Below, in pieces: positions 28,681 through 40,510 of a stretch of DNA of 45,942 bases. Each line of letters begins with the position of its first letter. The stretch's first letter is position 1. The DNA is from Polyangiaceae bacterium (GTDB lineage: Bacteria > Myxococcota > Polyangia > Polyangiales > Polyangiaceae). The translations under genes and the position numbers were made by a program. Location of the stretch: NCBI GenBank assembly GCA_025936205.1, contig JAICTU010000008.1:1-45942 (forward strand). Reading direction: 5' to 3'. The notes beneath the pieces were generated by a model, which ran no database searches, was not told where the DNA came from, and saw nothing but the letters and a program-made list of their open reading frames with translations.

Positions 28681-30729
28681 TCAGCGCGCGGGCAGCGCCC
28701 GCCACTCTGCGGGCCAGATGCGCACCACGTCGGCGTCTGGCGCGTCCGTGCTGCTCGAGGTAGGGCCGCCGGACGTGTTGGCGGCGACGCGGTACACCGG
28801 ATACCAGCCGCGTGCGTTCAGCGCGAGCTGCAGGGGCACGTACGCCGTGCCGGGCGCGAGCTGGGCTTGACCCAGCCGCGAGATGCCGCGCTCGCCGTCC
28901 TCGACCACGTCCAGCGACAGCGAGAGCGGCAGCTCGTACGCAGTCTGGATGCGCAGCACGACACGCGAGCCCGCCGCCGGGGCCACGCGCGCGTCCGCGA
29001 GCCAGCTGTACTCGCACACCCCCCGGCTCGCGCCGCCATGGCGCGGCAAGAGCTGGCGAGCTCCGTCCGCGCCTGCACCCGACTCCTGGCACGCGGGCGC
29101 GCCCAGCAGCGGCGCGGGCTCGACGACAGCCACCTTCCCTGCGTCTGCGGCGGAAGCAGGCGCCCGAGAGGCGTCGAAGAGCGCGTAGGTGCCGTCGACG
29201 TACGCCAGCTCGGCGCCGAGCCACAGCCGCTCTTCGCTGCGGGCCAGATCGCGACGATATGTGGCTCGTGGCTCGGGGCTCAGGTATTGCGCCAGGCGCA
29301 GCTCGCGCAGCACGTCGCGCAGCACCAGCGTGGAGCTGGAGGGCATCGGGAGCTGGGCGAGCTCACCGGGCTCGAGCTCTCGCCACAGGACGGCTGCTCC
29401 GCAGCAGAACAGCCGCGGCACCGCCAGGCTGTACGCCGTGCCCACCACGCTCAGGGCGGGCTCCTGTGCGTGCTGCGCGACGTGGGCGTTCAGCGCCTGT
29501 ACCAGCTGCTCGGTGGAGCTGCCGCGGTAGGTGGGCGGCAGATGGCCGAGCGAGCCGGCGAGCGCGAAGCCGAGCAGCAGCACGGGCAAGGCGGCGCTCG
29601 CCCGGCGCAGCAGCCCCGCGCGGGCGCGCAGCCGCGAGTAGCACCAGGCCCACACCAGCAGACTGGAGTAGGCGAAGGCCTGGAGGTAGCGCGCGTTCAG
29701 CGGCGCCATGGCACGCACGCCGCCCGGCAGGCGCTCGTAGATCGAGAACGAAAACACCAGCCAGGTGAACAGGCCGACGGCCGCGATGGCGCGCAGCAGC
29801 GGCCGCCGCTCGCTCAGCAGCAGCCAGGCGTGGCCCAGCAGCGAAGCGGCCAGGAGCAGCAGCGCCAGCACGCCGCTCGGGCCGCGCCCGAACGTGCTCA
29901 GCTGGTGCTTGAACTGGCGCAGCACGAAGGCGGGCCACGAGTAGACCGGCAAGAAGGGCGCATACTCGGCGAGCGCCGAGCGCACGCGCTGCAGATCGGC
30001 GCCCCAGCCCAGGCCGCGATAGACCAGGAAGGACTGCACGCCGAGCACGCCCAGCAGCGCCAGCGCGCTGGTCCACAGCGCGGGGCGCCGCGTGGGCTGC
30101 GAGAGCAGCAAAATGAGGAGCCCGGGCGCGAGCAGCACGAGCGCGTTGTTGCGCAGCAACTGGCTCTCGACGGCGGCCAGCGCCGCGAGCAGCACGTAGA
30201 CCTCACCCCAGCGCCGGCTGCGCGCGGCCGCGTCGATCAGACACAGGCTGAGCAGCGCGCTAGCGGCCGAGGGCAGATCGCTGAGGAACACGGACGCATG
30301 CTGCACCTCGTAGGGCCACAGCAGGTGAATCAGCGCAAATGTCAGCGCGATCAGCGCCCCAAACTGGCGGAACAGCAGCCAGTACAGCGCCGCGAAGCCG
30401 AGGCACGCAAACAGCAGCGGGACCAGGTAGTAGGCGGCCGCGCTCGCCCCGAGCAGCCGCACCACGGGCACGGCCACCGGCAAGAGCCCGATGCGAAACG
30501 CCTGGTGCGTGAGCACGCTGCCGCTCGGCAGCGTGCCGAAGACCCAGTGCTTGCCGGCGGCGGCGTCGACCGAGAGCTGGAACAGCTCGGTGTCGTCGGA
30601 GTTCCAGGGTTCGAGGCGCTGCCACCAGCGGAACGCCACGAAGACCCCGAGCAGGATGGCGAACACCAGCCAGCGCACGCGCGGCGCAGCCAGGGCGCTC
30701 TCGGTCCGCTGCCAACCGTCGCTCGGCAT
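28681..30729 (-). CDS. GT-C-type membrane glycosyltransferase-like protein
   Basis: 682 residues. About 11-12 membrane helices in the first 400 residues, then a soluble, probably periplasmic C-terminal domain of about 280 residues. The first extra-cytoplasmic loop has EPWNSDDTELF (Asp45-Asp46), matching the acidic pair that GT-C enzymes (PMT/ArnT/PglB class) use to bind metal and polyprenyl-phosphate sugar. The overall layout resembles ArnT/PMT-like proteins but I cannot name the substrate. It lies 56 bases downstream of the SGNH/AlgX-like gene on the same strand, so it is probably co-transcribed and involved in decorating the same glycan or lipid. No good ribosome binding site at ATG 30729. 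Confidence 0.72.
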   Translation of the reverse strand: MPSDGWQRTESALAAPRVRWLVFAILLGVFVAFRWWQRLEPWNSDDTELFQLSVDAAAGKHWVFGTLPSGSVLTHQAFRIGLLPVAVPVVRLLGASAAAYYLVPLLFACLGFAALYWLLFRQFGALIALTFALIHLLWPYEVQHASVFLSDLPSAASALLSLCLIDAAARSRRWGEVYVLLAALAAVESQLLRNNALVLLAPGLLILLLSQPTRRPALWTSALALLGVLGVQSFLVYRGLGWGADLQRVRSALAEYAPFLPVYSWPAFVLRQFKHQLSTFGRGPSGVLALLLLAASLLGHAWLLLSERRPLLRAIAAVGLFTWLVFSFSIYERLPGGVRAMAPLNARYLQAFAYSSLLVWAWCYSRLRARAGLLRRASAALPVLLLGFALAGSLGHLPPTYRGSSTEQLVQALNAHVAQHAQEPALSVVGTAYSLAVPRLFCCGAAVLWRELEPGELAQLPMPSSSTLVLRDVLRELRLAQYLSPEPRATYRRDLARSEERLWLGAELAYVDGTYALFDASRAPASAADAGKVAVVEPAPLLGAPACQESGAGADGARQLLPRHGGASRGVCEYSWLADARVAPAAGSRVVLRIQTAYELPLSLSLDVVEDGERGISRLGQAQLAPGTAYVPLQLALNARGWYPVYRVAANTSGGPTSSSTDAPDADVVRIWPAEWRALPAR

Positions 30730-30785
30730 GCGCGCTCGAATATCCCGAAAGCCGGCGCCGGGGCAAGCCGCGCCAGCGTGGGGCC

Positions 30786-32027
30786 TCAGTCGCCCCGCTC
30801 GGTGCTCAGCAGCCCGGACAAGCGCCGCTCGTTGCCCTCCCGGGTCAGCAGGATCAGGCGCTCGAACCGTTGGTGGCGTTGCAGGCGGTCGATGAGCTCG
30901 GGGCCGAAGCCCTTCTTCAGCTCGTTAGTATTGATCTGGATCAGGCGCCGGAAGCCGCCCGCGAACACGCGCGACGACAGATCCCCGAAGGAGTCGGACA
31001 ACATCAGCACCGACTGCTCTGTGGGCGGGCGATCGTTCTCGTACACATGCAGCACGAAGCGCGGCCACTGAAACAGCTCTTCGATCTGGCGCCGCAGCTC
31101 CGCTTCGAGCGCGGTGTTGGCCGTGACGTGCGGGTCGCGCAGAGCGTAGATGGGTTCCGGCTGATCGATGCCGTAGCTCGCCAGGGCTTCCGCGGGGGCG
31201 CTGCCCAGCTCCAGCGTCTCCTCGGTGGGCCCGGGCAGGCCGAGCTTCGCCAGGTAGGCGTTGCGCGCCACCTGCAAGCTGAGCCCGGAAGGGTGCCAGT
31301 TGCCACGCGGGAAAAAGGCGGGATCCGCCCTTGCGGCCAGCATCTCGCGCAATGGATAGACGAAGCTCACCGCGCCGACGCCCTGCACGTCGAGCAGCGG
31401 AGATTGCCCCGCCATGCGCTGCAGGCAACCCTCGCGGTAAGCGCGAGGGACCGATTCTGGCAGTTTGTCTGCATGGATGGACGCGGAGGTCGGGACCCTC
31501 ACCACGTCTACCTGGAGCTGCCGGCGATGCGCCACGCGTGCCCAGTCCTTCAGGTCGCGCTCGAGCGCCCGCACGTGGCGGCCATCGTGTGCCGTCAGGC
31601 AGCCCGCGTCGAAGAACCAGAAAACCTTTTTGTCATCCGCTCCGTTGACGAAGATGTGCCCGTCTTTGCCCAGGGTGATCCTCGGACTCGGAGCCTCGTG
31701 CAGCAGGTAGTAGGCGGCGCGCGTCTGGAGCCGGGTCGCTGCCATGATCGGAAACACGCGATCAGCGAGCCAGTCTCGCGCGCCGCGCAGGTATTGCACG
31801 GGATCGCCGCCTCGCTGCGGCCCAGAAAGCTGGGGCCAGGCATGCAGGGTTCGGTTGTGAAACTCCTCCAGCGCGGCTTTGTCTTGCAAAAGAGCGCCAG
31901 CCAGCGGCACCAGCAGGCAGACAGCGACGCAGGCCAGCGCCGCTCGAGCTCCGCGCTGCACTTTCACCGAGTCGCGCGGCGCTTCTCGATCGGTCGTCAG
32001 CGAGACGTCTGTCGGCGAGCAGTCCAT
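30786..32027 (-). CDS. SGNH/AlgX-AlgJ-like acetyltransferase-family protein, altered catalytic site
   Basis: 413 residues, one N-terminal membrane helix (about 29-48), remainder periplasmic. ITLGKDGHIFVNG (118-129) is the AlgX/J opening motif. LSDSFGD (Ser346) is the GDS-type nucleophile block. The block that normally reads D-x-H-W-x-P-x-G is here RGNWHPSG (241-248): Asp is Arg, His is Asn, and a His sits two residues later. In AlgX/J this dyad completes the Ser-His-Asp triad, so activity may be lost or rearranged. It is divergent from the MBOAT gene (107 bases between starts), the classic partner that supplies acetyl groups across the membrane. Confidence 0.75.
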   Translation of the reverse strand: MDCSPTDVSLTTDREAPRDSVKVQRGARAALACVAVCLLVPLAGALLQDKAALEEFHNRTLHAWPQLSGPQRGGDPVQYLRGARDWLADRVFPIMAATRLQTRAAYYLLHEAPSPRITLGKDGHIFVNGADDKKVFWFFDAGCLTAHDGRHVRALERDLKDWARVAHRRQLQVDVVRVPTSASIHADKLPESVPRAYREGCLQRMAGQSPLLDVQGVGAVSFVYPLREMLAARADPAFFPRGNWHPSGLSLQVARNAYLAKLGLPGPTEETLELGSAPAEALASYGIDQPEPIYALRDPHVTANTALEAELRRQIEELFQWPRFVLHVYENDRPPTEQSVLMLSDSFGDLSSRVFAGGFRRLIQINTNELKKGFGPELIDRLQRHQRFERLILLTREGNERRLSGLLSTERGD

Positions 32028-32134
32028 GGTCGAGGGGGCGCCTGCGCTGGAAGAGCCTGGCGCCGTAAGCTAGCATGGCGCGCGGAAATCAGCCTCCAAA
32101 TTGGCGCGGGTCGAGACTAGTGTGGTCAGCGCGC

Positions 32135-33553
32135 ATGGTCTTCTCCAGCACCGAGTTCCTGTTCGTCTTCCTGCCCATCTTCTTGTTGGTGCAGAGCTTC
32201 GTGCCGCTGCGCAACCTGAGCTACGTCGCCTTCAGCCTGCTGTTCTACTTCGTGGGTGAGGGCTGGTACCTCGGCGTGGTGATCGCTTCGGTGTGCGTGA
32301 ACTATGCGCTGGGTCTGTGCATCGAGGCGCAGCCGAGCCCGCGCCGGCGCGCCGTCGTGACGGGTATCGGTGTGGCGCTCAACCTCGCGGTGCTGCTCGG
32401 CTTCAAGTACGCGGGCTTCTTTTGCGAGAATCTGGCGCTGCTGGGGGCGATCCGCGGCTGTCGCCCGGCCTGGCACCTGCCGCTCGGCGTGTCCTTCTTT
32501 ACCTTTCACGCCCTGTCGTACCTCGTGGATATCTACCGGCGCGACGCGCGCGCCGAGCGTTCGTTCGTGCGCCTGGCGCTGTACATGCTCATGTTTCCCC
32601 AGCTGATCGCAGGACCAATCCTGCGCTTTCACGCCATCGCCTCGCAGCTGGCGCGGCGCGAGGTGGGGCTGCGCCATGTGCATTTTGGGCTGATGCTGTT
32701 CTGCTTCGGTCTGGCCCAAAAGGTGCTGCTGGCCGATCCGCTCGCGCATGTGGCCGACGGCGCGTTCGCGCGCACCGCAGAGCTCGGCACGGGCGGGGCC
32801 TGGCTCGCCGTGTTGGCGTACACGCTGCAGATCTACTTCGACTTCGCGGGCTACTCCAACATGGCCGTGGGCCTCGGTTGGGTGACGGGCTTCGATCTGC
32901 CCAAGAACTTCGACTACCCCTACGCCTCGCAATCGATCACCGAGTTCTGGCGCCGCTGGCACATCAGTCTGTCGCGCTGGTTCCGCGACTACCTGTACGT
33001 GCCCCTGGGCGGCAATCGCCGCGGCCCGGCGCGCACCTACGCCAACCTGATCTGCGTCTTTCTGCTCTGCGGCTTGTGGCACGGGGCTGCCTGGACATTC
33101 ATCGCCTGGGGCGCGTATCACGGAGCGTGGCTGGTGCTGGAGCGGGTGGGCGGAGCGCGCCTGCTCGAGCGGCTGCCGCGTCTGCTGCGGCACGCCTACG
33201 CATTGTTGGTGGTCATGGTCGGCTGGGTGCTGTTCCGAGCGGATGGCGTGCCGCAGGCCCGCTCGCTGCTGGCCAAGATGTTCTGGCTCACGCCCAGCCC
33301 TGCGCCGGACGCGGCGGCGCTGCTGACGCGGAGCGAGCTGCTGGCACTGCTCTGCGCGCTTCCGCTCTGCTTCCCGGCCCTGCCACGCTGGCTCGGCGCG
33401 CAGCTGGGAGTGGTCGGCGAGCGCCCCTGGCCGGAACGCATGGCGCCTCAGATGGTTCTCGGCGGAGCCGTCGTCGGTGTGTGCGTGTTCGCGGCCATCG
33501 CGACCAAGGTGATGACTGGCGCCTATAGCCCGTTCATCTATTTTCGCTTCTGA
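32135..33553 (+). CDS. MBOAT-family O-acyltransferase (AlgI-like)
   Basis: 472 residues, about 11 membrane helices. Opening MVFSSTEFLFVFLPIFLL and the block GVSFFTFHALSYLVDIYRRD are typical of AlgI/DltB/PatA. ITEFWRRWHISLSRWFRDYL carries a conserved His (276), and CGLWHGAAW contains the catalytic His316. The family moves an acetyl group from a cytosolic donor to a glycan acceptor on the outside, handing it to an SGNH/AlgX-type partner such as the one encoded divergently at 30786-32027. ATG 32135 matches the family's N-terminus exactly. A 6-bp hairpin overlaps the stop codon. Confidence 0.93.
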   Translation: MVFSSTEFLFVFLPIFLLVQSFVPLRNLSYVAFSLLFYFVGEGWYLGVVIASVCVNYALGLCIEAQPSPRRRAVVTGIGVALNLAVLLGFKYAGFFCENLALLGAIRGCRPAWHLPLGVSFFTFHALSYLVDIYRRDARAERSFVRLALYMLMFPQLIAGPILRFHAIASQLARREVGLRHVHFGLMLFCFGLAQKVLLADPLAHVADGAFARTAELGTGGAWLAVLAYTLQIYFDFAGYSNMAVGLGWVTGFDLPKNFDYPYASQSITEFWRRWHISLSRWFRDYLYVPLGGNRRGPARTYANLICVFLLCGLWHGAAWTFIAWGAYHGAWLVLERVGGARLLERLPRLLRHAYALLVVMVGWVLFRADGVPQARSLLAKMFWLTPSPAPDAAALLTRSELLALLCALPLCFPALPRWLGAQLGVVGERPWPERMAPQMVLGGAVVGVCVFAAIATKVMTGAYSPFIYFRF

Positions 33554-33570
33554 GAGCCTGGCTAGCTCTC
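33552..33570. terminator. Hairpin between convergent MBOAT and recQ
   Basis: GAGAGC (33552-33557), seven-base loop, GCTCTC (33565-33570), extendable by one T-G pair. It overlaps the MBOAT stop codon and ends two bases before the recQ stop. No T run, so if it terminates it would do so weakly in both directions. Confidence 0.4.
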
Positions 33571-33572
33571 GC

Positions 33573-35439
<1,867 letters not shown>

Positions 35440-35462
<23 letters not shown>

Positions 35463-37191
35463 GATAGAATGCCTGCAGCACGAAGAAGGCGCGCTTCTTC
35501 TCCCCGCGATCGGAGATCAGGCCCTTGCGGTTCCAGCCGTCTTGAATCTTGGGCAACGGGCGCCGAGGAGACTGGAAGTCGTTGAGGATCCAGGGCGAGA
35601 GGCCGCGCCACACGCGGATGCGCTTCATCATGGCGATCTGGTGCTGGTACATGTCGGCCTGGTAGTCCTCCGTCCAGCGTTGTTCGGGCGGCCCGCGATG
35701 GCCTGCCTTGGCGTCCCCGCCCAGCTCGCTGAACACCAGGGGTTTTTCGTATTTGACGTCCCAGGTGAGGGTGTCGCATTTCGCGGGGAGTCCATCGTAC
35801 CAACCGACGTACTGGTTGACTCCGATCACGTCCAGGTCTTCGCCCAGCGGATCGTCCACCACCTGGGTGTGCTCATCCGAGTAGTGGCGCTCCAGGGCCG
35901 CAGTGAGCAGGCGCGTGGGGTCCAGCTCGCGTACCTTGGCGATCAAGCGGCGCAGGAAGCGATTGCGGGCGTCGTCGATCGGGGTCTCGTTGCTGACCGA
36001 CCAGAGGATGACGGCCGCGCGGTTCTTGTCGCGCTGGACCATCTCGGTGATCTGTCGCTCGGCATTGGCGTAGGTCGCAGGATTTTCCCACTGGATGGTC
36101 CAGTAGACCGGCACTTCCGACCAGACCAGCAAGCCCAGCTCCTCTGCGACCCGCACCATGTGCTGGTTGTGCGGGTAGTGCGCCAGGCGCACGAAGTTGC
36201 AGCCCAGCTCTTTGGCCCAGCCGAGCAGCTTGCGGGCGTCCGCTTCGCTCGTGGCGCGGCCGGGGCGTTCTGGGGCTTGCTCGTGGATGGAGATGCCACG
36301 GAGGAACGTGGCCTGACCGTTGAGCAGCAGATCGGCGCCGCGCGTGCTGATCGAGCGGAAGCCGATCTGCTCGTTGACGCGGTCGTGAGCGCTGCTGATC
36401 TGCACTTCGTAGCGCCGGGGATGGCTCGTGGACCAGAGCTCGATCTCGGTCTTTGCAGCGCGGAAGCTGGCGCGGCCGGAGGCGTCGGTGCGCAGCTCGA
36501 GCCTGAGAGCCAGCTCGGCGATCTGTAGCGTGACCGCTTGATTCGCCGCGTCGGGGCCGTCGAGCAGGACCCAGCCGGCGATCGTGTCGTGCGAGCCCTT
36601 TTCGAGCTGCACGAAGTAATCCTTGATGAAGGTCTCGGGCACGTCCAGCACGAGCACATCGCGCGTGAGGCCGCCAAAGTTGTACCAGTCGGTATTGACC
36701 GTGGGCACGCCGTCGCGGTGGCGCGCGTCGTCCACTTTGACGATCACCACGTTTTCGCCCTGCACGAGGCGGTCCGTGATCTCGAACTCGAAGGGCGTGA
36801 AGCCGCCCACGTGGCGCCCCACTTCCTCGCCGTTGACGTAGGCGATGGCCTGGTAGTTGGCCGCGCCGAAGTGCAAGAAGCGGCGGCGCCCCGGCGCGCG
36901 CTCGGCTTGAAAACTCGTCTTGTACCAGACGGTGCCCTCGTACAGCGACAGCTCCAGGCGCTGAGAGTTCCAGTCGCCCGGCACCTTCAGCGTGGGGCTC
37001 TGGTCGAAGTCGTACTCGATGCGGTCGCTGACGCTGGCAGGCTTCTTGTTCTTGCCGTAGGGCTCCGCGAGCGGCTCGTAGCGGTAGTCGTAATAACCGT
37101 TTTCATACGGGTCCACGATGGTGTGCCAGTCGCCGTTGAGGCTCTGGTGCTTGCGGCCGAAGACATTGGCGATCAGGTGAAGGGCACTCAT
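35440..37191 (-). CDS. Glycoside hydrolase family 2, beta-glucuronidase-like
   Basis: 583 residues, no signal peptide, so probably cytosolic. Sugar-binding jelly-roll domain (about 18-185; VPGDWNSQ, YEGTVWYKTSF, NFGGLTRDVLV), Ig-like domain (about 190-280), and TIM barrel (about 290-583; NGQATFLRGISIHEQAPERP). Acid/base Glu402 in SVSNETP and nucleophile Glu489 in FSELGGDAK. Near the end, GWNRKGLISDR carries an N-x-K signature (Asn554, Lys556) at the place where bacterial beta-glucuronidases bind the uronate carboxylate, which favours glucuronides over galactosides. Length fits GusA (about 600). A weak GAGGACC element precedes ATG 37191. No uronide transporter is nearby. Confidence 0.88.
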
Positions 37192-37305
37192 GACGGGGCC
37201 CCGGTCCTCGCTTGCCGGGCGATGAGACTCAACAGCTTTCGAGGGTCGGACGATGGTTCAGACTTCCGGGGTTACAATGTAGGTTGGGTTTTCCAGTGCA
37301 CAGCC

Positions 37306-37353
37306 TGTGGGCAAGCTGCGAAATCTGTGGATGACCCGGTGCGCTGTGGATAA
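37306..37353 (+). promoter_or_regulatory. Array of three DnaA-box-like sites upstream of greB
   Basis: TGTGGGCAA (37306), TGTGGATGA (37326) and TGTGGATAA (37345) share orientation and are spaced 20 and 19 bases. The third is an exact match to the strong DnaA box (TTATCCACA on the other strand). A -10-like TACAAT lies upstream at 37273-37278. If greB starts at GTG 37379 the array is in its leader. No oriC gene context is present, so this would be regulatory or titrating, or chance. Confidence 0.35.
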
Positions 37354-37378
37354 CGTCGCCCGCTCGCCGAGCCGAGCC

Positions 37379-37849
37379 GTGCCGAACTATCTGACTCCCG
37401 CGGGTGCCAAGCAGCTGGCCGATGAGCTGCAGCAATTGCTGAGCGTCGAGCGCCCGAAGGTGGTGCGCGAGGTGGCGGAGGCGGCCGCGCAGGGGGATCG
37501 CTCCGAGAACGCCGAGTACATCTACGGCAAGAAACGGCTGCGCGAGATCGATCGCCGGGTGCGCTTTCTCACGCAACGGCTCGACGCAGCTGTGGTGGTG
37601 CGCCCCGAGGAGCTCGGGGGCGACGTGGTGCGCTTTGGCGCGGTCGTGGTGGTCGCCGATGAGGACGGGCAGCAGAAGACCTATCGCCTCGTGGGTCCCG
37701 ACGAGTCCGACCCCAGCCACGGCAAGCTGAGCTTTCAGTCGCCGATCGGACAAGCTTTGATGAAGCGGCGCGTCGGAGACGTGGTGGTGGTGCGCCGGCC
37801 CGCGGGCGAAATCGAGCTGGAGATCATCAGCCTGAGCTACGAGGCATAG
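37379..37849 (+). CDS. greB: Transcription elongation factor GreB
   Basis: 156 residues from GTG 37379, the normal GreB length. Inserts a coiled coil into the RNA polymerase secondary channel to stimulate cleavage of backtracked transcripts. Conserved N-terminus PNYLTPAGAKQL, then ERPKVVREVAEAAAQGDRSE and NAEYIYGKKRLREIDRRVRF, containing the acidic tip residues (GDRSENAEY) and the GreB-type YGKKRLREIDRR. A C-terminal FKBP-like domain contains ISPIGQAL-like SFQSPIGQAL and KRRVGDVV. Upstream in-frame starts (ATG 37331, GTG 37307) would add 16-24 non-conserved residues and run through the DnaA-like boxes. The next gene starts six bases after the stop. Confidence 0.93.
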   Translation: MPNYLTPAGAKQLADELQQLLSVERPKVVREVAEAAAQGDRSENAEYIYGKKRLREIDRRVRFLTQRLDAAVVVRPEELGGDVVRFGAVVVVADEDGQQKTYRLVGPDESDPSHGKLSFQSPIGQALMKRRVGDVVVVRRPAGEIELEIISLSYEA

Positions 37850-37855
37850 CAATCC

Positions 37856-38692
37856 GTGTCGTCCAACGTCGAACAGATTGAATTCTGGAATGGAACAGCG
37901 GGCGACCGCTGGGTGCGCAATCAGGAGCGCATGGATCGCGCCCTCGCCCCCTTCGGGTTGGCGGCGCTGGATCGGCTGGCGCCCGAGGCGGGGGAGTCGA
38001 TCATCGACATCGGCTGCGGCGGCGGCACCACGTTGTTGCAAATTGCCGAGCGGGTGGGCGCATCGGGGCGCGTGCTGGGGGTCGATGTGTCGCGGCCGCT
38101 GCTCGGGCGAGCCCGCGAGCGCACGAGCCACCTGCCGAACGTGTCCGTGCTGGAGTCGGATGCGGCGACGCACGCCTTCGCCGAGCCGGCAGCGGGCATA
38201 TTCTCGCGCTTTGGAGTGATGTTCTTTGCCGAGCCTGAATCCGCCTTCAAGCAGCTGCGCAAGGCGCTGGTGCCCGGCGGACGAATCGCCTTCGTGTGCT
38301 GGCAGGCGTACGACGACAATCCCTGGTTTTTTCTGCCCATGGCCGTGGCTCGGGCGCTGCTTCCGCAGGCACCGCCCCCGCTCGATCCCCAAGCTCCCGG
38401 GCCCTTTGCATTTGCCAGCCCCGCACGGGTGACCGGCATTTTGCGCGCTGCCGGATTTCGTCGCATCGAGCTGGAAGCCTTCCGCACAGGGGTCATTCTC
38501 GCCACGGAAGGGCTGGAAGCAGCCGTGGATTTCAGCTTCCAGATCGGTCCCGCGGCCCGCCTGATCGCCGAGCAACCCGACGAGCTGCGGGCGCGGATCT
38601 GGCAGCGCATCGCGGGAAAATTCGCACCGCTGGTGCGTGACGGCCGGGTGGAGCTCGAGGGGGCTGCCTGGCTCGTGTCCGCCCGCGCCTGA
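37856..38692 (+). CDS. Class I SAM-dependent methyltransferase
   Basis: 278 residues, cytosolic. The N-terminal cap EFWNGTAGDRWVRNQERMDR is typical of UbiE/arsenite-type small-molecule methyltransferases. SAM-binding motif I is IIDIGCGGGTT, motif II is LGVDVS, and the late strand is VPGGRIAFVCWQ. The acceptor site is not recognisable. GTG 37856 follows the greB stop by six bases, so the two are likely co-transcribed. The stop (TGA, 38690-38692) is followed after 41 bases by another methyltransferase-fold gene with a lipoprotein leader. Confidence 0.88.
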   Translation: MSSNVEQIEFWNGTAGDRWVRNQERMDRALAPFGLAALDRLAPEAGESIIDIGCGGGTTLLQIAERVGASGRVLGVDVSRPLLGRARERTSHLPNVSVLESDAATHAFAEPAAGIFSRFGVMFFAEPESAFKQLRKALVPGGRIAFVCWQAYDDNPWFFLPMAVARALLPQAPPPLDPQAPGPFAFASPARVTGILRAAGFRRIELEAFRTGVILATEGLEAAVDFSFQIGPAARLIAEQPDELRARIWQRIAGKFAPLVRDGRVELEGAAWLVSARA

Positions 38693-38733
38693 TGCGTTTG
38701 CGCTCTTTCGGCGGTCACGGTAGGAGCGGGGTC

Positions 38734-39756
<1,023 letters not shown>

Positions 39757-39760
39757 CGCC

Positions 39761-40318
39761 TCAGGGCGTGGTCGGAGCCGGCGTGGCAGGGGGCGCCGGC
39801 TCGGCGGGGGGCACTGGCGCGGACGGGGCAGCGGGGAAGGAGAGCGTGGCGGGAGCCGACGGTGGCTCTACGCACAGGGCGTTCGCGCACACCCGCGTGC
39901 CTTTGCAATCGGTGTCGCGCTGGCAGCCCGCCGGGCGTGCGTGCTGTTGCGTCTGGCCCTGCAGGAGCTGATCACGTTCGGCCTGTGTCTTCAACACGCG
40001 CTCGGCGAGGCTCTCTTTGGCGCGGGCGCACTTCGAGGTATTGACGAAGCCGTAAATCGCCGAGGCAAGGTAGACGGCTCCGCCAATGCCGACGACCGCA
40101 ATGGCGGGCTTGTCACTGCCGTCGGGGTGTTGCGCCAGCGCAAGGCCCGTGATCAGAGCATCGCCTACGGCGTTGGTGGTGTCGACCGCCGGCGCGGCGT
40201 CGTTCGAAACACAGTCAAAGTACGCGAGCTTTTCATGCTCGCTCGGCGGCGGGCGCACGAAGATGAACGAGCACCCCATCGAGAGCCACGCGCAACAGGA
40301 GAAGGTAAGCGCCCGCAT
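39761..40318 (-). CDS. Hypothetical lipoprotein with Cys-rich motif
   Basis: 185 residues; family not recognised. Lipobox WLSMGC (Cys16), then a hydrophobic Gly/Ala stretch (ALITGLALAQ, AIAVVGIGGAVYLASAIYGF) that could be a second membrane segment. A coiled-coil-like region follows (RAKESLAERVLKTQAERDQL), then a small Cys module CQRDTDCKGTRVCANALC and a Pro/Ala tail. The Cys module resembles the one in the binding-protein-like lipoprotein at 5943-7556. ATG 40318 was preferred over ATG 40375 because it puts the lipobox at a normal distance. Stops face those of the exported methyltransferase at five bases. Confidence 0.7.
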   Translation of the reverse strand: MRALTFSCCAWLSMGCSFIFVRPPPSEHEKLAYFDCVSNDAAPAVDTTNAVGDALITGLALAQHPDGSDKPAIAVVGIGGAVYLASAIYGFVNTSKCARAKESLAERVLKTQAERDQLLQGQTQQHARPAGCQRDTDCKGTRVCANALCVEPPSAPATLSFPAAPSAPVPPAEPAPPATPAPTTP

Positions 40319-40510
40319 GGCGAGGTCTACGGCCGCCGGCGGGCGCTGCGGTAGAGCGCCCAACCTTGCATACATCGGCTCACCGCGCGCATGTCCCCGT
40401 GCGCCCCAAATCGCCGTGACTTCCGGCGCAGGGTCGCCGCTGCGTTGCTTAACCCTGTCCGCCCCGGGGTCGTTGTTTCGCCTGTTCCTTGGGGGATTGA
40501 CGAGAGCGGG

